5,497 nucleotides of DNA. Origin: Anaerolineales bacterium. GTDB lineage: Bacteria > Chloroflexota > Anaerolineae > Anaerolineales > E44-bin32. The stretch covers positions 1 through 5,497 of the forward strand of contig DAOUTT010000162.1 in the NCBI GenBank assembly GCA_030668545.1, written 5' to 3'. This document shows, one piece after another, positions 5,001 through 5,497 of the stretch. Numbering within the stretch: position 1 is the stretch's first letter; each line of letters opens with the position of its first letter. The notes beneath the pieces were generated by a model. The model saw only the letters and a list, made by a program, of their open reading frames with translations. It was not told the origin of the DNA and made no database searches. Both the position numbers and the translations under genes were made by a program.

Positions 5001-5497
5001 TTATTCCGACTGGATTTCGATCAGTACGGCCCTAACGATGGTGCGGCGCAGATATTGATCTGAGATTTCGTCATAGGCATCGCAGGTGATGAGCGTCAGC
5101 CAATCCGCCTCCTCATGACTTAAAGCCGAGAGATCATAAGGATTCGTCGACCAAACATAGGTCACATGATACACGTACTGTAACCCGTTGGCGTGCAGCA
5201 CGATTCGATCGGCCCATGCTAGTTTACCCAGATCAGCAAAAGGTCCGGGCAGGCCGTTCGGCAAGACGACATGAGCTGTCAGTGCGGTGTTGCCTGTCCA
5301 TGATGGGTATGCGGTCCCCTCTAAATATCCGACGCGGTCCCAAAGCCAAGTTAGATCCCAACCCTGATCGCCGGTCGAAACACCGACGATTGGAGCATTG
5401 ATTTCAAGGGCGGGTATCTGCAGCCACATCTCACCGAGATTTTTATAGCTCAGGTCTAATGGTTGGTGTGGAATGTCGGACTGGCGTCCGGGGGCAA
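5001..5497 (-). CDS. Sortase, C-terminal catalytic part (cut by window edge)
   Basis: The frame is open to the right edge and gives the last 164 residues of a sortase, a membrane-anchored cysteine transpeptidase that cleaves sorting signals and joins surface proteins to an acceptor or to each other. Counting from the internal Met at 5429, the core starts with WLQIPALEINAPIVGV (2-17). The catalytic His is in NTALTAHV (H53), the Cys in LTLITCDAY (C116, the TLxTC motif), and the Arg in YLRRTIVRA (R129 most likely). That Met is probably not the true start: the frame continues 22 codons upstream through SYKNLGEM, and sortases carry an N-terminal membrane anchor that would lie outside the window. 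There is no C-terminal membrane segment, unlike class C. It belongs to the class D/E-like type. No substrate with a sorting signal is in view. Confidence 0.92.
   Translation of the reverse strand, partial: APGRQSDIPHQPLDLSYKNLGEMWLQIPALEINAPIVGVSTGDQGWDLTWLWDRVGYLEGTAYPSWTGNTALTAHVVLPNGLPGPFADLGKLAWADRIVLHANGLQYVYHVTYVWSTNPYDLSALSHEEADWLTLITCDAYDEISDQYLRRTIVRAVLIEIQSE

Noticed and set aside
5001..5429. Sortase as a complete 142-residue protein starting at the Met at 5429
   Set aside because: The frame stays open for 22 more codons to the edge with plausible sortase sequence, and the family needs an N-terminal membrane anchor.

Overview
The window looks like ordinary chromosomal sequence from a bacterium of moderate GC content, most plausibly an uncultured Chloroflexota (Anaerolineae-like) lineage. 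That placement is an inference: it rests on the combination of an aldehyde:ferredoxin oxidoreductase-type tungsto/molybdoenzyme, a sortase of the TLxTC type, a MutY with a Nudix-bearing C-terminal half and an EamA exporter. No rRNA, tRNA or single diagnostic marker fixes it.

Layout, left to right. (1) 1-533, minus strand: the N-terminal 177 codons of an aldehyde:ferredoxin oxidoreductase (AOR) family protein, running off the left edge, with a strong GGAGGTG ribosome binding site. (2) 537-1024: a 488-base stretch with no convincing gene. It holds several stem-loops, including a 62-base-period imperfect direct repeat (821-858 and 883-920) built from triloop palindromes with the core AAGC-N3-GCTT. 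(3) 1025-2038, minus: a 337-residue polytopic membrane protein of unknown function. (4) 2039-2165: a divergent A/T-rich control region with a perfect 7-bp inverted repeat (2061-2080) and a plausible plus-strand promoter. (5) 2166-3053, plus: an EamA/DMT-family exporter. (6) 3094-4167, minus, convergent with the exporter: adenine DNA glycosylase MutY, whose true start is internal to the longest open frame. (7) 4168-4310: a compact divergent control region with facing promoters; mutY appears to be leaderless. (8) 4311-4955, plus: a class I SAM-dependent O-methyltransferase. (9) 5001-5497, minus: the C-terminal 164 residues of a sortase, running off the right edge.

The genes do not form one operon. 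They alternate in strand as two divergent pairs (membrane protein/EamA and mutY/O-methyltransferase) and two convergent junctions, and they cover unrelated functions: redox metabolism, export, base excision repair, methylation and surface protein processing. I see no defence system, CRISPR array, complete insertion sequence or phage module. The least explained features are the paired triloop palindromes in 821-920, the unassigned membrane protein, the complete Nudix box in MutY and the His-for-Asp change at the likely metal site of the methyltransferase.
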